From assembly GCA_014728185.1 (NCBI GenBank), contig WJMB01000163.1, forward strand, positions 1 through 11,913: 11,913 nt of DNA. Reading direction: 5' to 3'. The notes beneath the pieces are model-generated. The model saw only the letters and a list, made by a program, of their open reading frames with translations, was not told where the DNA came from and did not search any database. This document shows, piece after piece, positions 1-6,698 of this stretch. Numbering within the stretch: position 1 is the first letter of the stretch; every line of letters starts with the position of its first letter. The translations under genes were made by a program, and so were the position numbers. The DNA comes from Candidatus Coatesiibacteriota bacterium. Lineage in GTDB: Bacteria; RBG-13-66-14.

Positions 1-43
1 CGCCCTTGATACCTGCTTGCTGAAAGCTTCACTCGACAAGGCG

Positions 44-66
44 CCTGGCTGATCCCTAGGTTTTTT
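44..66 (+). terminator. Possible intrinsic terminator of a gene left of the window
   Basis: CCTGG at 44-48 can pair with the CC(T)AGG arm ending at 60, giving about 5 bp with one bulged T. It is followed at once by six T residues (61-66). The stem is weak, but the T-run position fits Rho-independent termination of a + strand gene that would lie mostly off the left edge. Confidence 0.35.
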
Positions 67-360
67 AATAAGCAGGGCTTCATGGAACTTGTTCGGACCG
101 AATCAGGGCCGGTATTGGAAAGTTCACCGAGCAGGCAATCGTTGGTTGGATTCGTCCGGCATTGATCCCGGTACGGTATGCGCAACCTTATCGCCTGATA
201 ATGAACCTGTTAAGAGTCGAGCGGCAATTGAATGGTCATTGACTGCAAGCTAATTGGCAGGGGGAGTCATTCTCCGAGCAGCCCTTTTCGCCGCCACTTT
301 TTGGTTGCTGACAAGTGACGGGCACATCTACTGTTACACGCGTATTATCAGCAGGATACA

Positions 361-389
361 TTGATAACCCAGTCCGAACAGGGTATATG
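361..389 (+). promoter_or_regulatory. Candidate sigma-70-type promoter for the secreted protein gene
   Basis: TTGATA at 361-366 is followed after 17 bases by TATATG at 384-389, a near-consensus pair at ideal spacing. It would give a 5' leader of about 75 nt before the ATG at 473. This was found by eye only. Confidence 0.45.
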
Positions 390-472
390 ATCCCAATCCC
401 GATTATAGTTCGCCGTGCTAAGCGGCAGACAGCCGATCGTAACCGCTAAACCAACCACTTTTTGGAGGAACG

Positions 473-1267
473 ATGAAGCGTCTCCTGATTCTCCTGCTGC
501 TGCCCGTCGCCGTCTTCGCCCAGATGATGGCCGCCTCCGCCACCGACACCCACGTCGTCGAACTCGGCCCCGTGGGAGTCGACATCCTCGTCGTCGAGTG
601 GGACAACGGTCCCGTGACCATCATCGGCGCCGATACCGACAAGATCACCATCGAAGCCGAAGGCTTGCGCAACGGCCGCGCGGTGGACAAGGACGAATGG
701 CTGAAGTACTGCACCTTCGAGAAAGAGGGCGAGCGCGTGGTGGCGGAGTTCGACAAGCCCTCGGGCGGCTCCCTCGAGGTCGAACTGCTGATCACCCTGC
801 CCCGACGGATCGCCGCCGACCTCTCGGTAGGCAACGGCGATATCGAGGTCGAGAAGGTCGCCGCCCTGGAGGCCAACGCCGGGAACGGCACCGTCACCGT
901 CAAGGGCACTCCGGGCGATATCAAGATCTCCTGCGGCAACGGCAATGTGGACATCGAGCTGCCCAAGAGCTACAAGGGCGGCGTGAACGCCGAATCGGGC
1001 AACGGCAACGTGGACATCCAGATCGGGCCGGGCTTCGACGGCGCCGTGGACGCCGAGTCGGGCAACGGCAACGTCACCGTCACCCTGGCCGAGGTGCCCG
1101 GCGGCCTCAGCGTAGACGGGAACACCGGCATGGGCGAGGCCGAGACCAACATCGACGGGGTCAATCGCAGCACCTCGATGATGGGCGGCAGCCTGTCCAA
1201 GTCCGGCGACGGACCTTCGATCGAGGTCAACTCGGGCAACGGCGACGTGGCCGTGCTGGTCGACTAG
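473..1267 (+). CDS. Secreted beta-helix-like protein (DUF4097-like)
   Basis: A 264-residue protein with a Sec signal peptide: MKR, a leucine-rich core at residues 4-15, and probable cleavage after the ASA at 21-23 or after FA at 15-16. The mature part is built of repeated short strands carrying a G-N-G-(N/D/T)-V/I motif near residues 120, 137, 155, 176, 198 and 256, about 17-20 residues apart, with a degenerate copy near 219. This resembles the DUF4097/adhesin-like right-handed beta-helix domain of exported or envelope proteins. Function is unknown; such proteins are usually annotated as putative adhesins. The ATG at 473 has a strong GGAGGA at 464-469, so it is preferred to any other start. 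There is no lipobox and no second membrane segment. The gene appears monocistronic and ends 30 bases before a strong hairpin. Confidence 0.8.
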   Translation: MKRLLILLLLPVAVFAQMMAASATDTHVVELGPVGVDILVVEWDNGPVTIIGADTDKITIEAEGLRNGRAVDKDEWLKYCTFEKEGERVVAEFDKPSGGSLEVELLITLPRRIAADLSVGNGDIEVEKVAALEANAGNGTVTVKGTPGDIKISCGNGNVDIELPKSYKGGVNAESGNGNVDIQIGPGFDGAVDAESGNGNVTVTLAEVPGGLSVDGNTGMGEAETNIDGVNRSTSMMGGSLSKSGDGPSIEVNSGNGDVAVLVD

Positions 1268-1297
1268 TTGACCAACCCCGCCTCGAGTGATGCAAGA

Positions 1298-1327
1298 GGG
1301 CCGCTCCGGGTAAACCCGGGGCGGCCC
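1298..1327. terminator. Bidirectional hairpin between the DUF4097-like gene and rnpB
   Basis: Positions 1298-1310 pair with 1315-1327 over 13 bp with one T:G pair on the + strand and a TAAA loop. The hairpin starts 30 bases after the + strand stop codon and lies about 10 bases beyond the mature 3' end of rnpB on the - strand. T-runs on either side are poor (ATCGTTTCG on the + strand, TCTTGC on the - strand). Its position between two convergent transcripts still makes a shared terminator the best reading. Confidence 0.7.
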
Positions 1328-1337
1328 ATCGTTTCGT

Positions 1338-1784
<447 letters not shown>

Positions 1785-1791
1785 GTGGTGT

Positions 1792-1819
1792 AAGATAGCA
1801 CACTGAGCGGATTTGTCAA
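1792..1819 (-). promoter_or_regulatory. rnpB promoter
   Basis: On the - strand, TTGACA (1819-1814) is followed after 16 bases by TATCTT (1797-1792). The TG of an extended -10 (TGC) directly precedes it. Initiation would fall near 1784, exactly where P1 of RNase P RNA begins. This is a perfect -35 box and one of the strongest promoters in the window. Confidence 0.85.
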
Positions 1820-1865
1820 GGGGGGGGCCAATGGACGCTTTCGACGCGCGGCGTTAATCCAGGGG

Positions 1866-1906
1866 CGGGCCGTCAGCTCGGCCCGTTCCCCGGGTGAGTA
1901 GCCCGG
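1866..1906. repeat. Two adjacent small hairpins
   Basis: CGGGCCG at 1866-1872 pairs with CGGCCCG at 1879-1885 (7 bp, 6-nt loop). CCGGG at 1890-1894 pairs with CCCGG at 1902-1906. They lie between the SPFH gene end and the rnpB promoter, together with the two larger hairpins at 1915-1936 and 1973-2003. No T-run follows either one. Confidence 0.5.
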
Positions 1907-1914
1907 ATCAATGC

Positions 1915-1936
1915 GGGCCGACCTGAAGGTCGGCCC
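1915..1936. repeat. Perfect palindrome, possible interspersed repeat
   Basis: GGGCCGACC (1915-1923), TGAA loop, GGTCGGCCC (1928-1936): a perfect 9-bp stem. The form, flanked by CTAC on the right and GC on the left, resembles short palindromic intergenic elements that many GC-rich genomes carry in numerous copies. Only one copy is in this window, so the repeat status is inference. It could equally act as a terminator for the SPFH gene, although a T-run is lacking. Confidence 0.5.
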
Positions 1937-1972
1937 CTACTGATTAATCGTGAAGCTTCTTTGACCTTCCGG

Positions 1973-2003
1973 CACAGGGCGGGCGCGGAGCCCCCGCCCT
2001 GTG
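1973..2003 (-). terminator. Probable terminator hairpin of the SPFH gene
   Basis: CACAGGGCGGG at 1973-1983 pairs with CCCGCCCTGTG at 1993-2003: an 11-bp perfect stem with a 9-nt loop, starting 7 bases after the SPFH stop codon. The bases that follow on the - strand (CCGGAAGGTC) contain no T-run, so it may pause polymerase or protect the 3' end rather than terminate alone. Confidence 0.5.
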
Positions 2004-2010
2004 GAATGGC

Positions 2011-3036
2011 CTACTCGACCAGCTTCTTGCCGCACCCGCCGCAGAACTTGTTCCCCGGGATGAGCTTGGCGCCGCAGTCCGGACAGACCGGCCGCAGGCG
2101 AGCGCCGCAGTTGCCGCAGAACTTGTCGTCGGCCGGGTTCTCGTGGCCGCACTTGGGACAGACGACGAGGCGCTCGGTCTTGCCGCCGGAGGTGCCGCGC
2201 TCGCCGCCCATCGCCTTGCCCATGGTCTCGCCGATGGCCATCCCGGCGCCGATGCCGGCACCCATGCCGGCCATGCCACCGCCGGGCTGCTTGGCGGCGT
2301 CGCCGATGGCCTCGGCGGTCTTGTAGCGGGTGTAGCGGTCCATATCGCCCAGGGCGCCCATGCGGGCGCGCTCGTCCATGGCCTTCTCGACCTCGGGCGG
2401 GGCGGTGATGGCGCCGATGGTGAAGTCGACCAGCTCGACGCCGTAGGCGGTCATCTCACGGCTGACCTCGGCCTTGAGGGCCACGGCGAACTCGTCGTAG
2501 AGGGCGGGCAGGTCTAGCAGGCTCTTGATCTGCTCGCCGAGGAAGTCGAAGGTGCGGCTGACGATGATCCCGCGCAGGAAGTCCTCGAGGACGCCGGAGC
2601 GGATGACCCCCTGGGTGCCGGCGTACTTGTTGACGAAGAGGCCGGAGTCGGTGATGCGCAGGGAGTAGATGCCGTGGGCGCGCAGGCGGACGATGCCGAA
2701 CTCGGCGTCACGGAAGGCCACGGGCTGCGGGGTGCCCCACTTGAGGTTGGTGAAGACCTTGCGGTTGACGAAGTAGACCTCGGCCTTGAAGGGGGTCTCG
2801 CCGCCGAAGGGCAGCTTGAGCAAGCCGCGCAGCAGGGGGATGTTGGCCGTGGTCAGGGTGTGGCGTCCGGGGGAGAAGCGGTCCAGGGCCTGGCCGTCGC
2901 GGTAGAAGACGGCCTCCTGGCTCTCGCGGACGATGAGCTGGGCGCCCCAGGCGACGTCGCCGGCGCCGTCCCGGGGCACTCGCTCGCAGATGACATCGCC
3001 GGAGTTGTCGAAGGATTGCAGGACCTCGATGGCCAT
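2011..3036 (-). CDS. SPFH-domain protein with glycine-rich linker and two C-terminal zinc ribbons (YdjI type)
   Basis: A 341-residue cytosolic protein whose N-terminus (MAIEVLQSFDNSGD) and motifs such as GRHTLTTANIPLL and FVNRKVFTNLKWGTP match the bacterial 'SPFH domain / virion core protein' family (B. subtilis YdjI-like). The SPFH region covers about residues 25-235. A Gly/Met/Ala-rich linker (about 250-286) follows. Two treble-cysteine zinc ribbons close the protein: C293/C296/C307/C310 and C318/C321/C332/C335. There is no signal peptide. SPFH proteins assemble into membrane-associated oligomers; in B. subtilis the family is linked to membrane-stress complexes, but the role here is unproven. 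The start was moved 171 bases inward from the longest frame. ATG 3036 has AAGGAG at 3050-3045, and the promoter at 3149-3177 lies inside the longer frame. Confidence 0.9.
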   Translation of the reverse strand: MAIEVLQSFDNSGDVICERVPRDGAGDVAWGAQLIVRESQEAVFYRDGQALDRFSPGRHTLTTANIPLLRGLLKLPFGGETPFKAEVYFVNRKVFTNLKWGTPQPVAFRDAEFGIVRLRAHGIYSLRITDSGLFVNKYAGTQGVIRSGVLEDFLRGIIVSRTFDFLGEQIKSLLDLPALYDEFAVALKAEVSREMTAYGVELVDFTIGAITAPPEVEKAMDERARMGALGDMDRYTRYKTAEAIGDAAKQPGGGMAGMGAGIGAGMAIGETMGKAMGGERGTSGGKTERLVVCPKCGHENPADDKFCGNCGARLRPVCPDCGAKLIPGNKFCGGCGKKLVE

Positions 3037-3044
3037 GGGTGTTT

Positions 3045-3050
3045 CTCCTT
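3045..3050 (-). promoter_or_regulatory. Ribosome-binding site of the SPFH gene
   Basis: AAGGAG read on the - strand lies 8 bases before the ATG ending at 3036. It fixes the start inside a frame that is open for another 57 codons upstream. Confidence 0.85.
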
Positions 3051-3148
3051 GTGAGCGCGGCAACCGTTTGGACGGCGGCGGGTAGTCTTTTGCTGGGCTG
3101 CGTGCCGCCGCGCCGAGGTAGGGTGAAAGGCGCGGGCAAGCCGGTAAC

Positions 3149-3177
3149 AGAATAGCAGAGGCCGGCGGCGGTGTAAA
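3149..3177 (-). promoter_or_regulatory. Promoter of the SPFH gene
   Basis: On the - strand TTTACA (3177-3172) and TATTCT (3154-3149) are separated by 17 bases, and TGC just before the -10 makes it an extended -10. Transcription would start near 3142, leaving a leader of about 105 nt. The match is good for both hexamers. Confidence 0.7.
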
Positions 3178-3430
3178 TCGACGGGAGACGTTTGGTTGAA
3201 AACACAACGGAAAAGCAACGGCGAATCAACCGAACCGGCAAGGGGCGAAGTGCCGACCGAGCCGCCCACCGGGTGAACATACACCGGATTCCCTCGCCGT
3301 CGCTCTCGCCCTTGTTGTCGAACGCGCAGGGAACTCGTCCGACAGCCTCACCAGCGGTCTAGCGTTGTCAACCAATCACGCGCGTAATCGCCGAGGCATT
3401 CAAACATGGACCCGCCCAACCACCAGCATC
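3178..3430. other. Intergenic DNA without recognised features
   Basis: This lies between the SPFH promoter and the end of the DUF454 gene. I see no gene, RNA or convincing terminator. A TTGACA occurs on the - strand near 3367-3372 but has no -10 partner at normal spacing. Confidence 0.5.
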
Positions 3431-3874
3431 TCATCCCGTCGTCCCGGCGTCGTCTGAGCCGTCGGCGGCATCATCCCGCCGGGTGGGCAGGCGCAGGATG
3501 TGGATACTGACCCCGATAAGCACCAAGCCCAACAGGACGCGCAGCCAGAGCTCGGAGACGAAGAAGACGGCGCTGCAAACGATGGTGACGAAGAGCAGGA
3601 CCAGGATGCTGATCTTGAGCCCCCGGGGGATCCCCTTCCCCGAGCGCCAGTCCCGGATATAGGTTCCGGGGAAGCGGGTGGCCAGCAGCCAGTCGTAGAG
3701 ACGCCGGGAGGAGCGCAGGTAGCAACCGGCGGCGAGCAGCAGGAAGGGCGTCGTCGGCAGCACGGGCAGGAAGACCCCCAGCACGCCCAGACCCAGGCTC
3801 AGGCTGCCGCAAGCGATCAGCAGCCAGCGCAGGGGCCTGGATACGGCCCGACCCTCGGCGTCCCGCTCGGCCAC
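3431..3874 (-). CDS. DUF454 (YbaN-like) inner membrane protein
   Basis: A 147-residue membrane protein. The family signature is clear: a first hydrophobic segment (about 16-33), then FLPVLPTTPFLLLA (35-48), RSSRRLYDWLL (54-64) and an RDWR segment near 74-77. Two more hydrophobic helices follow (about 87-106 and 109-128), with a charged Asp-rich tail. DUF454/YbaN proteins are small inner-membrane proteins of unknown function. The GTG start immediately follows the TAG stop of the upstream gene with no bases between, and GAGGGGG lies a few bases before it, within the end of that gene. The two genes are therefore almost certainly co-transcribed and translationally coupled. The family assignment is firm; no function can be inferred beyond membrane location. 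Confidence 0.88.
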   Translation of the reverse strand: MAERDAEGRAVSRPLRWLLIACGSLSLGLGVLGVFLPVLPTTPFLLLAAGCYLRSSRRLYDWLLATRFPGTYIRDWRSGKGIPRGLKISILVLLFVTIVCSAVFFVSELWLRVLLGLVLIGVSIHILRLPTRRDDAADGSDDAGTTG

Positions 3875-4420
3875 CTAGGCCCCCTCGTTCTGATAGGTCC
3901 CGGCGTAACCGGCGGTGGGGGCGGTCAGCCGGAAGAAGACCAGGTGCAGCAACCGCGCCCGGCGGTACAGCACCAAACCGGCGGGGTGGCGGACGATCAG
4001 CAGCCCCTGCCCCCGCCCGGCGTAACCGGCGTCCCAGACGGCGCTGGCCAGCTCGACGCCGCAGCGCAGCAGGCTCGAACGAGGCTTGCCCAGGGCGATG
4101 ACGTCGGCGGGCAGGTTGAGCTTTTCAGCGTAGCGCACCAGGTAGGATCCCGGGTCTAATTCCAAGCGGTCGCCCCGCCAGGCCAGGGGCTCGACGGCGG
4201 GCAGGCGGCGGCGGCCGTTGTCGAAGTCCACCACCCCGGGCTCGTCGCCGGAGAAACGGGCGACCTCGTCCAGGCTCAGGTCGACACCGTTGGGGGTCAA
4301 CTGGCGCTCGGCGTCGGCCAGGTTCTCCAGCAGGGGGGGATCGACGGCCAGCAGGCGGCGCAGCTCGGCGGCGGGCAGAGGTCCGGGGTGAAAGACGGAA
4401 TCGAAGGAGGGCTCGCTCAT
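3875..4420 (-). CDS. dUTPase / dCTP deaminase superfamily protein
   Basis: A 181-residue protein of the trimeric dUTPase fold. Visible motifs are the N-terminal QLTPNGVDLSLDEV (40-53), an LDPGSYLVRYAEKLNLP strand-turn (88-104), PRSSLLRCGV (113-122, the Ser/Arg phosphate-binding motif), VWDAGYAGRG (128-137, the position of the active-site Asp in dUTPases) and the C-terminal AGTYQ (173-177). The pattern is nearest to the dUTPase-like branch close to bifunctional Dcd-Dut proteins and dCTP deaminases. It probably removes dUTP or makes dUMP for dTTP synthesis and limits uracil in DNA. Whether it also deaminates dCTP cannot be settled here, because the usual Dcd glutamate motif (W-S-G-x-x-x-L-E) is not evident. 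The ATG has GGGAG 5-6 bases upstream. It is coupled to the DUF454 gene. Confidence 0.8.
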   Translation of the reverse strand: MSEPSFDSVFHPGPLPAAELRRLLAVDPPLLENLADAERQLTPNGVDLSLDEVARFSGDEPGVVDFDNGRRRLPAVEPLAWRGDRLELDPGSYLVRYAEKLNLPADVIALGKPRSSLLRCGVELASAVWDAGYAGRGQGLLIVRHPAGLVLYRRARLLHLVFFRLTAPTAGYAGTYQNEGA

Positions 4421-4540
4421 GAATTCTCCCGATGGATGATCTCAAGGGCGATGGATGCGATAATCCGGCCTTATCGGGACGGTGCTACACGAGCCCGGCG
4501 GCCGGTAATCGACACAGTGGAACCGGGAAGCCCGTTCCAA

Positions 4541-4561
4541 TAAGAATGGCCCTCCCGGGCC
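4541..4561 (-). terminator. Possible terminator of the DUF4388 gene
   Basis: On the - strand GGCCC-GGGA-GGGCC (4561-4548) is followed by ATTCTTATT, a T-rich stretch. The stem is only 5 bp. A second hairpin, GGAAC/GTTCC plus GGG/CCC with a bulge, lies just beyond at 4519-4538 and may contribute. It sits 34-54 bases past the stop codon. Confidence 0.45.
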
Positions 4562-4594
4562 GGCTGGGGTTAAGCTACGCTGATCGACGGCGTC

Positions 4595-5581
4595 CTAGCT
4601 CCAACGGATCAACGAACTGCGGTTCTCGGCCATGTCGATGTCGGCCCAGAGCTGCCGGCGTTCATGATCGGAGCTCTCGCTGATGATATGGTCGATGAGG
4701 TCGTCCAGGCGCAGCTCGCTGACCAGGCTGCGATGCTTGCCGAAGTACTGCTTGACGATGTTGCGCAGAATGCCCTCGACCTGCTTTGAGTCGAGGAAGA
4801 CGATGATGGCCTTGTAGTAGCGCTCGAGGAGGTCGCCCAGAACCTTCATCGCCACGGCGGCGCGGTTGAACTGGGTGCGCAGCCGGCCCAGCGACTGTTC
4901 GCTGCCGCCCAGCTCCAGGTACTCGAGCTGGGGATGGACGACGATCATCTCGCTGAGCACCTTGCCGAACATCCGCTCCGCGCCGTTGATGGTCATCCGG
5001 GTCTCACCCAGGGCGATGACGAAATCGTCGATTATGCCGCTGAGGATGCGGACGACCTCGAAGGTGCGCACCAGGCGGACGGTGTTGGCGATCGTCAGTC
5101 CGAAGAGCACCCGCAGGGTCTTGATCTCCTCGGCCTCGGAGACCTTGAGAATCTCGGCGATGGTGCGTTCGTCGTCGATCAGGGCCGAGATTTGCATCTC
5201 GAAGTCGTTGAGCTCGGCGATGGGAACGGCGACGTTCTGCGGGATGGCGTAGGGAGAGAGCAGGACCCATTGCATGGCCCGGGCGTTGGTGGTTTCGTGA
5301 GCCCGGTTCATCACCCAACGGAAGGTGCTCAACTCGGGCTTGGTGCTGGTGTCCACCTCCTGGGAGCTGTCAAAGTGGAACTCGCCCTTGACCCGGTCGA
5401 AGATGCCCCGCGAACCATCGCTTTCGGGGTCTTCGGCGGCGTTCTGCAAGCGTCCCCGATCGAAGAAGAACTGGAGGTTCTCCTCCGCGGTGGCGATTGA
5501 CAGCCTGCCGCTGAGCCCCTGGTCGATGATGTGCTGAAACACCGAACCCAGGGCGATCCTGCTTAAGGAGCCTTTGAGCAT
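4595..5581 (-). CDS. DUF4388 (PATAN-like) domain protein
   Basis: A 328-residue soluble protein. Residues 1-75 match DUF4388: the opening MLKGSLSRIALGSVFQHIID, then SGRLSIA (24-30) and FFFDRGRLQNAAED (38-51). These domains occur in bacterial signalling proteins, often beside response-regulator modules. Residues about 124-171 (NDFEMQISALIDDERTIAEIL, then VLFGLTIANTVRLV) look like the winged-helix-like element that often follows DUF4388. Residues 176-328 are helical, charged and not recognised. No receiver, kinase or membrane segment is present. The open frame continues to a TTG at 5650, but ATG 5581 is chosen because the domain starts there and AGAGGA lies about 10 bases upstream. It appears to stand alone as a single gene. 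Role: probable signalling adaptor, by inference only. Confidence 0.75.
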   Translation of the reverse strand: MLKGSLSRIALGSVFQHIIDQGLSGRLSIATAEENLQFFFDRGRLQNAAEDPESDGSRGIFDRVKGEFHFDSSQEVDTSTKPELSTFRWVMNRAHETTNARAMQWVLLSPYAIPQNVAVPIAELNDFEMQISALIDDERTIAEILKVSEAEEIKTLRVLFGLTIANTVRLVRTFEVVRILSGIIDDFVIALGETRMTINGAERMFGKVLSEMIVVHPQLEYLELGGSEQSLGRLRTQFNRAAVAMKVLGDLLERYYKAIIVFLDSKQVEGILRNIVKQYFGKHRSLVSELRLDDLIDHIISESSDHERRQLWADIDMAENRSSLIRWS

Positions 5582-5894
5582 CTCGACTGCATCCTCTGGC
5601 TGGCCGATTCTGAGGTTAGGCGGCGCGGTATCCGTCCAGCGGAGCAACAATCTTGTGTTGAGTCGGGATTCAATTGCGCGGGTGAATGCGGAAAACTTTG
5701 TTTATGAAACCGTATCCCTACTATCAAAGACTAGTTTAGCTAAAAGAGCCCGGCGGGGCAAGTCTTTCCTTGTTGTTCCGCAGTGCCCGCTGGGTTGTCG
5801 GCATTGTAAACACCGTTCACGCTGTTTGCCAACCGTGCCGTTGAGGAATGCGGGCAGATGTCTCGACCAGCGCGATTGAAAGGTGGTGCATAGA

Positions 5895-5964
5895 GGGTCT
5901 GATCGGACCCAGCAAGGTTGCTGGAGTCGGCTTAAAGCGCTCTTAGCTCAAATGCAACCGGCTC
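5895..5964 (+). ncRNA. Possible structured RNA element (hairpin run)
   Basis: Three consecutive stems are visible. GGGTC 5895-5899 pairs with GACCC 5906-5910. CAGCAA 5910-5915 pairs with TTGCTG 5918-5923 (realistically 5 bp with a 4-nt loop). GAGTCGG 5924-5930 pairs with CCGGCTC 5958-5964, closing a 27-base loop that contains the palindrome AGCGCT. The last stem contains one T:G pair that is valid only if the + strand is transcribed. No known RNA family was recognised and no good promoter was found, so this is a weak candidate. Confidence 0.2.
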
Positions 5965-5971
5965 CTGCGTC

Positions 5972-5993
5972 AAGAGAAAAGCGGCAAGCCGCC
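5972..5993 (-). terminator. Probable Rho-independent terminator of the selA-like/marC unit
   Basis: On the - strand the stem GGCGG-CTTG-CCGCT (CTTG tetraloop, outer G:T pair) is followed by TTTTCTCTT. It lies about 110 bases past the marC stop. The stem is short, but the tetraloop and the U-rich tail fit an intrinsic terminator. Confidence 0.55.
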
Positions 5994-6101
5994 GTCTCGT
6001 TCGGAACCCAGGTTGAAGGGCCGTCCGCCGATGAAGGCATCTCCCGCCAAGGAATCCCGAGAACACGCTGAGAGCAGACGTCCGCCCGGTTCGCCCAGGG
6101 C

Positions 6102-6698
6102 TCAGACGGCGGCCTGGATCAGTTGCACCACAGAGTCGTAGATCATCTGCAGGCCGATGGTCATCGTCACCAGCCCGGAGAGGCGGATGGTGGCGCTGAC
6201 CACGTTGCGGTTGATCCAGCGTTGCAGCAGCAGGGTCAGGCGCATCAGCCCGGTGTTGAGGGCCAGCACGGACGCGACGACGCCCAGCGAGAACAGCACA
6301 CCGTATTCGGCTGAGATGGTCACCGCCTGGGCGAAGGTGGCCGGTCCGACCACCATGGGCACGGCGAAGGGCACCACACGCATCTCGCTGAGGTCGGTGT
6401 TCTTGCTCATCTGGAAGGTCACGCCCCGGGAGACGCGCAGGTAGCCGATGCCGGCCAGAATCAAACCGCCGGCCAGGCGCAGGGTGGGCAGTTGGACCTG
6501 GAAGACCACGGTGAAGAGAAACAGGCCGCCCAGGGCGATCAGGGCGGTGATGACGAAGGCCCAGAGATTGCCGGTATAGATCAGCTTGGAGACGTCACGC
6601 TCGGGGTGCTTCTCGGCGATGGCGATGATCAGCATCATCTGGCTGATCGGGTTGATGATGATCAGGATGAACAGCATCTGGGCGAGGAATGGCGGCAT
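6102..6698 (-). CDS. MarC family integral membrane protein
   Basis: A 198-residue, strongly hydrophobic protein with about six membrane segments (roughly 3-27, 42-66, 72-88, 110-128, 132-150 and 172-195), close to the usual MarC length. Family marks are INPISQ in the first helix (15-20), AGGLILAGIGYLR (76-88), VPFAVPMVVGPATF (109-122, the family's P-x-x-x-P-x-x-x-G-P element) and LSGLVTMTIGLQMIYDSV (173-190). MarC/UPF0056 proteins are inner-membrane proteins of unknown transport role; the original link to multiple antibiotic resistance has been withdrawn. The frame is open far upstream, but ATG 6698 shares one base with the TGA of the preceding gene, with GGGAGC 6-7 bases before it. The upstream extension overlaps another gene and reads as Arg/Pro-rich shadow sequence. 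Confidence 0.9.
   Translation of the reverse strand: MPPFLAQMLFILIIINPISQMMLIIAIAEKHPERDVSKLIYTGNLWAFVITALIALGGLFLFTVVFQVQLPTLRLAGGLILAGIGYLRVSRGVTFQMSKNTDLSEMRVVPFAVPMVVGPATFAQAVTISAEYGVLFSLGVVASVLALNTGLMRLTLLLQRWINRNVVSATIRLSGLVTMTIGLQMIYDSVVQLIQAAV

Larger units (their letters stand above)
1..472. other. Long intergenic region, AT-richer than the genes
   Basis: No convincing gene is seen here on either strand. The base composition is visibly richer in A and T than the flanking coding DNA, and stops are frequent. The longest ATG frame I noted (from position 80) codes for only 27 residues and has no good ribosome-binding site. The stretch holds a possible terminator near its left end and a candidate promoter for the gene at 473. 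Both are listed separately. No tRNA or known riboswitch consensus was recognised. Confidence 0.6.
5582..6101. other. 520-base intergenic region between marC and the DUF4388 gene
   Basis: No gene is supported. Frames of 62-101 codons exist but have no family resemblance and no ribosome-binding sites. Part of the region (about 5640-5760) is AT-richer than the genes. It holds a probable marC terminator (5972-5993), a run of hairpins (5895-5964), and a weak promoter-like pair on the - strand, TTGATA 5727-5722 with CATAAA 5706-5701 at only 15 bases spacing, which could serve the DUF4388 gene. Confidence 0.5.

Noticed and set aside
80..163. A 27-codon small ORF in the left intergenic region
   Set aside because: No convincing ribosome-binding site and no recognisable features. 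The length is within chance expectation.
415..1290. A 291-codon + strand frame overlapping the secreted protein gene
   Set aside because: It translates to Arg/Gly/His-rich repeats, an out-of-frame reading of the beta-helix gene, and has no ribosome-binding site.
2674..3054. A 126-codon + strand frame opposite the SPFH gene
   Set aside because: Gly/Val/Asp/Leu-rich antisense shadow of the SPFH coding sequence.
3037..3207. A 57-residue N-terminal extension of the SPFH protein
   Set aside because: It contains the promoter, and the family N-terminus MAIEVLQ begins at 3036 with a strong ribosome-binding site.
5881..5970. A tRNA-Sec gene beside the SelA-like gene
   Set aside because: The hairpins were tested on both strands for acceptor stem, T-loop GGTTCGA and a TCA anticodon. 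None fits.
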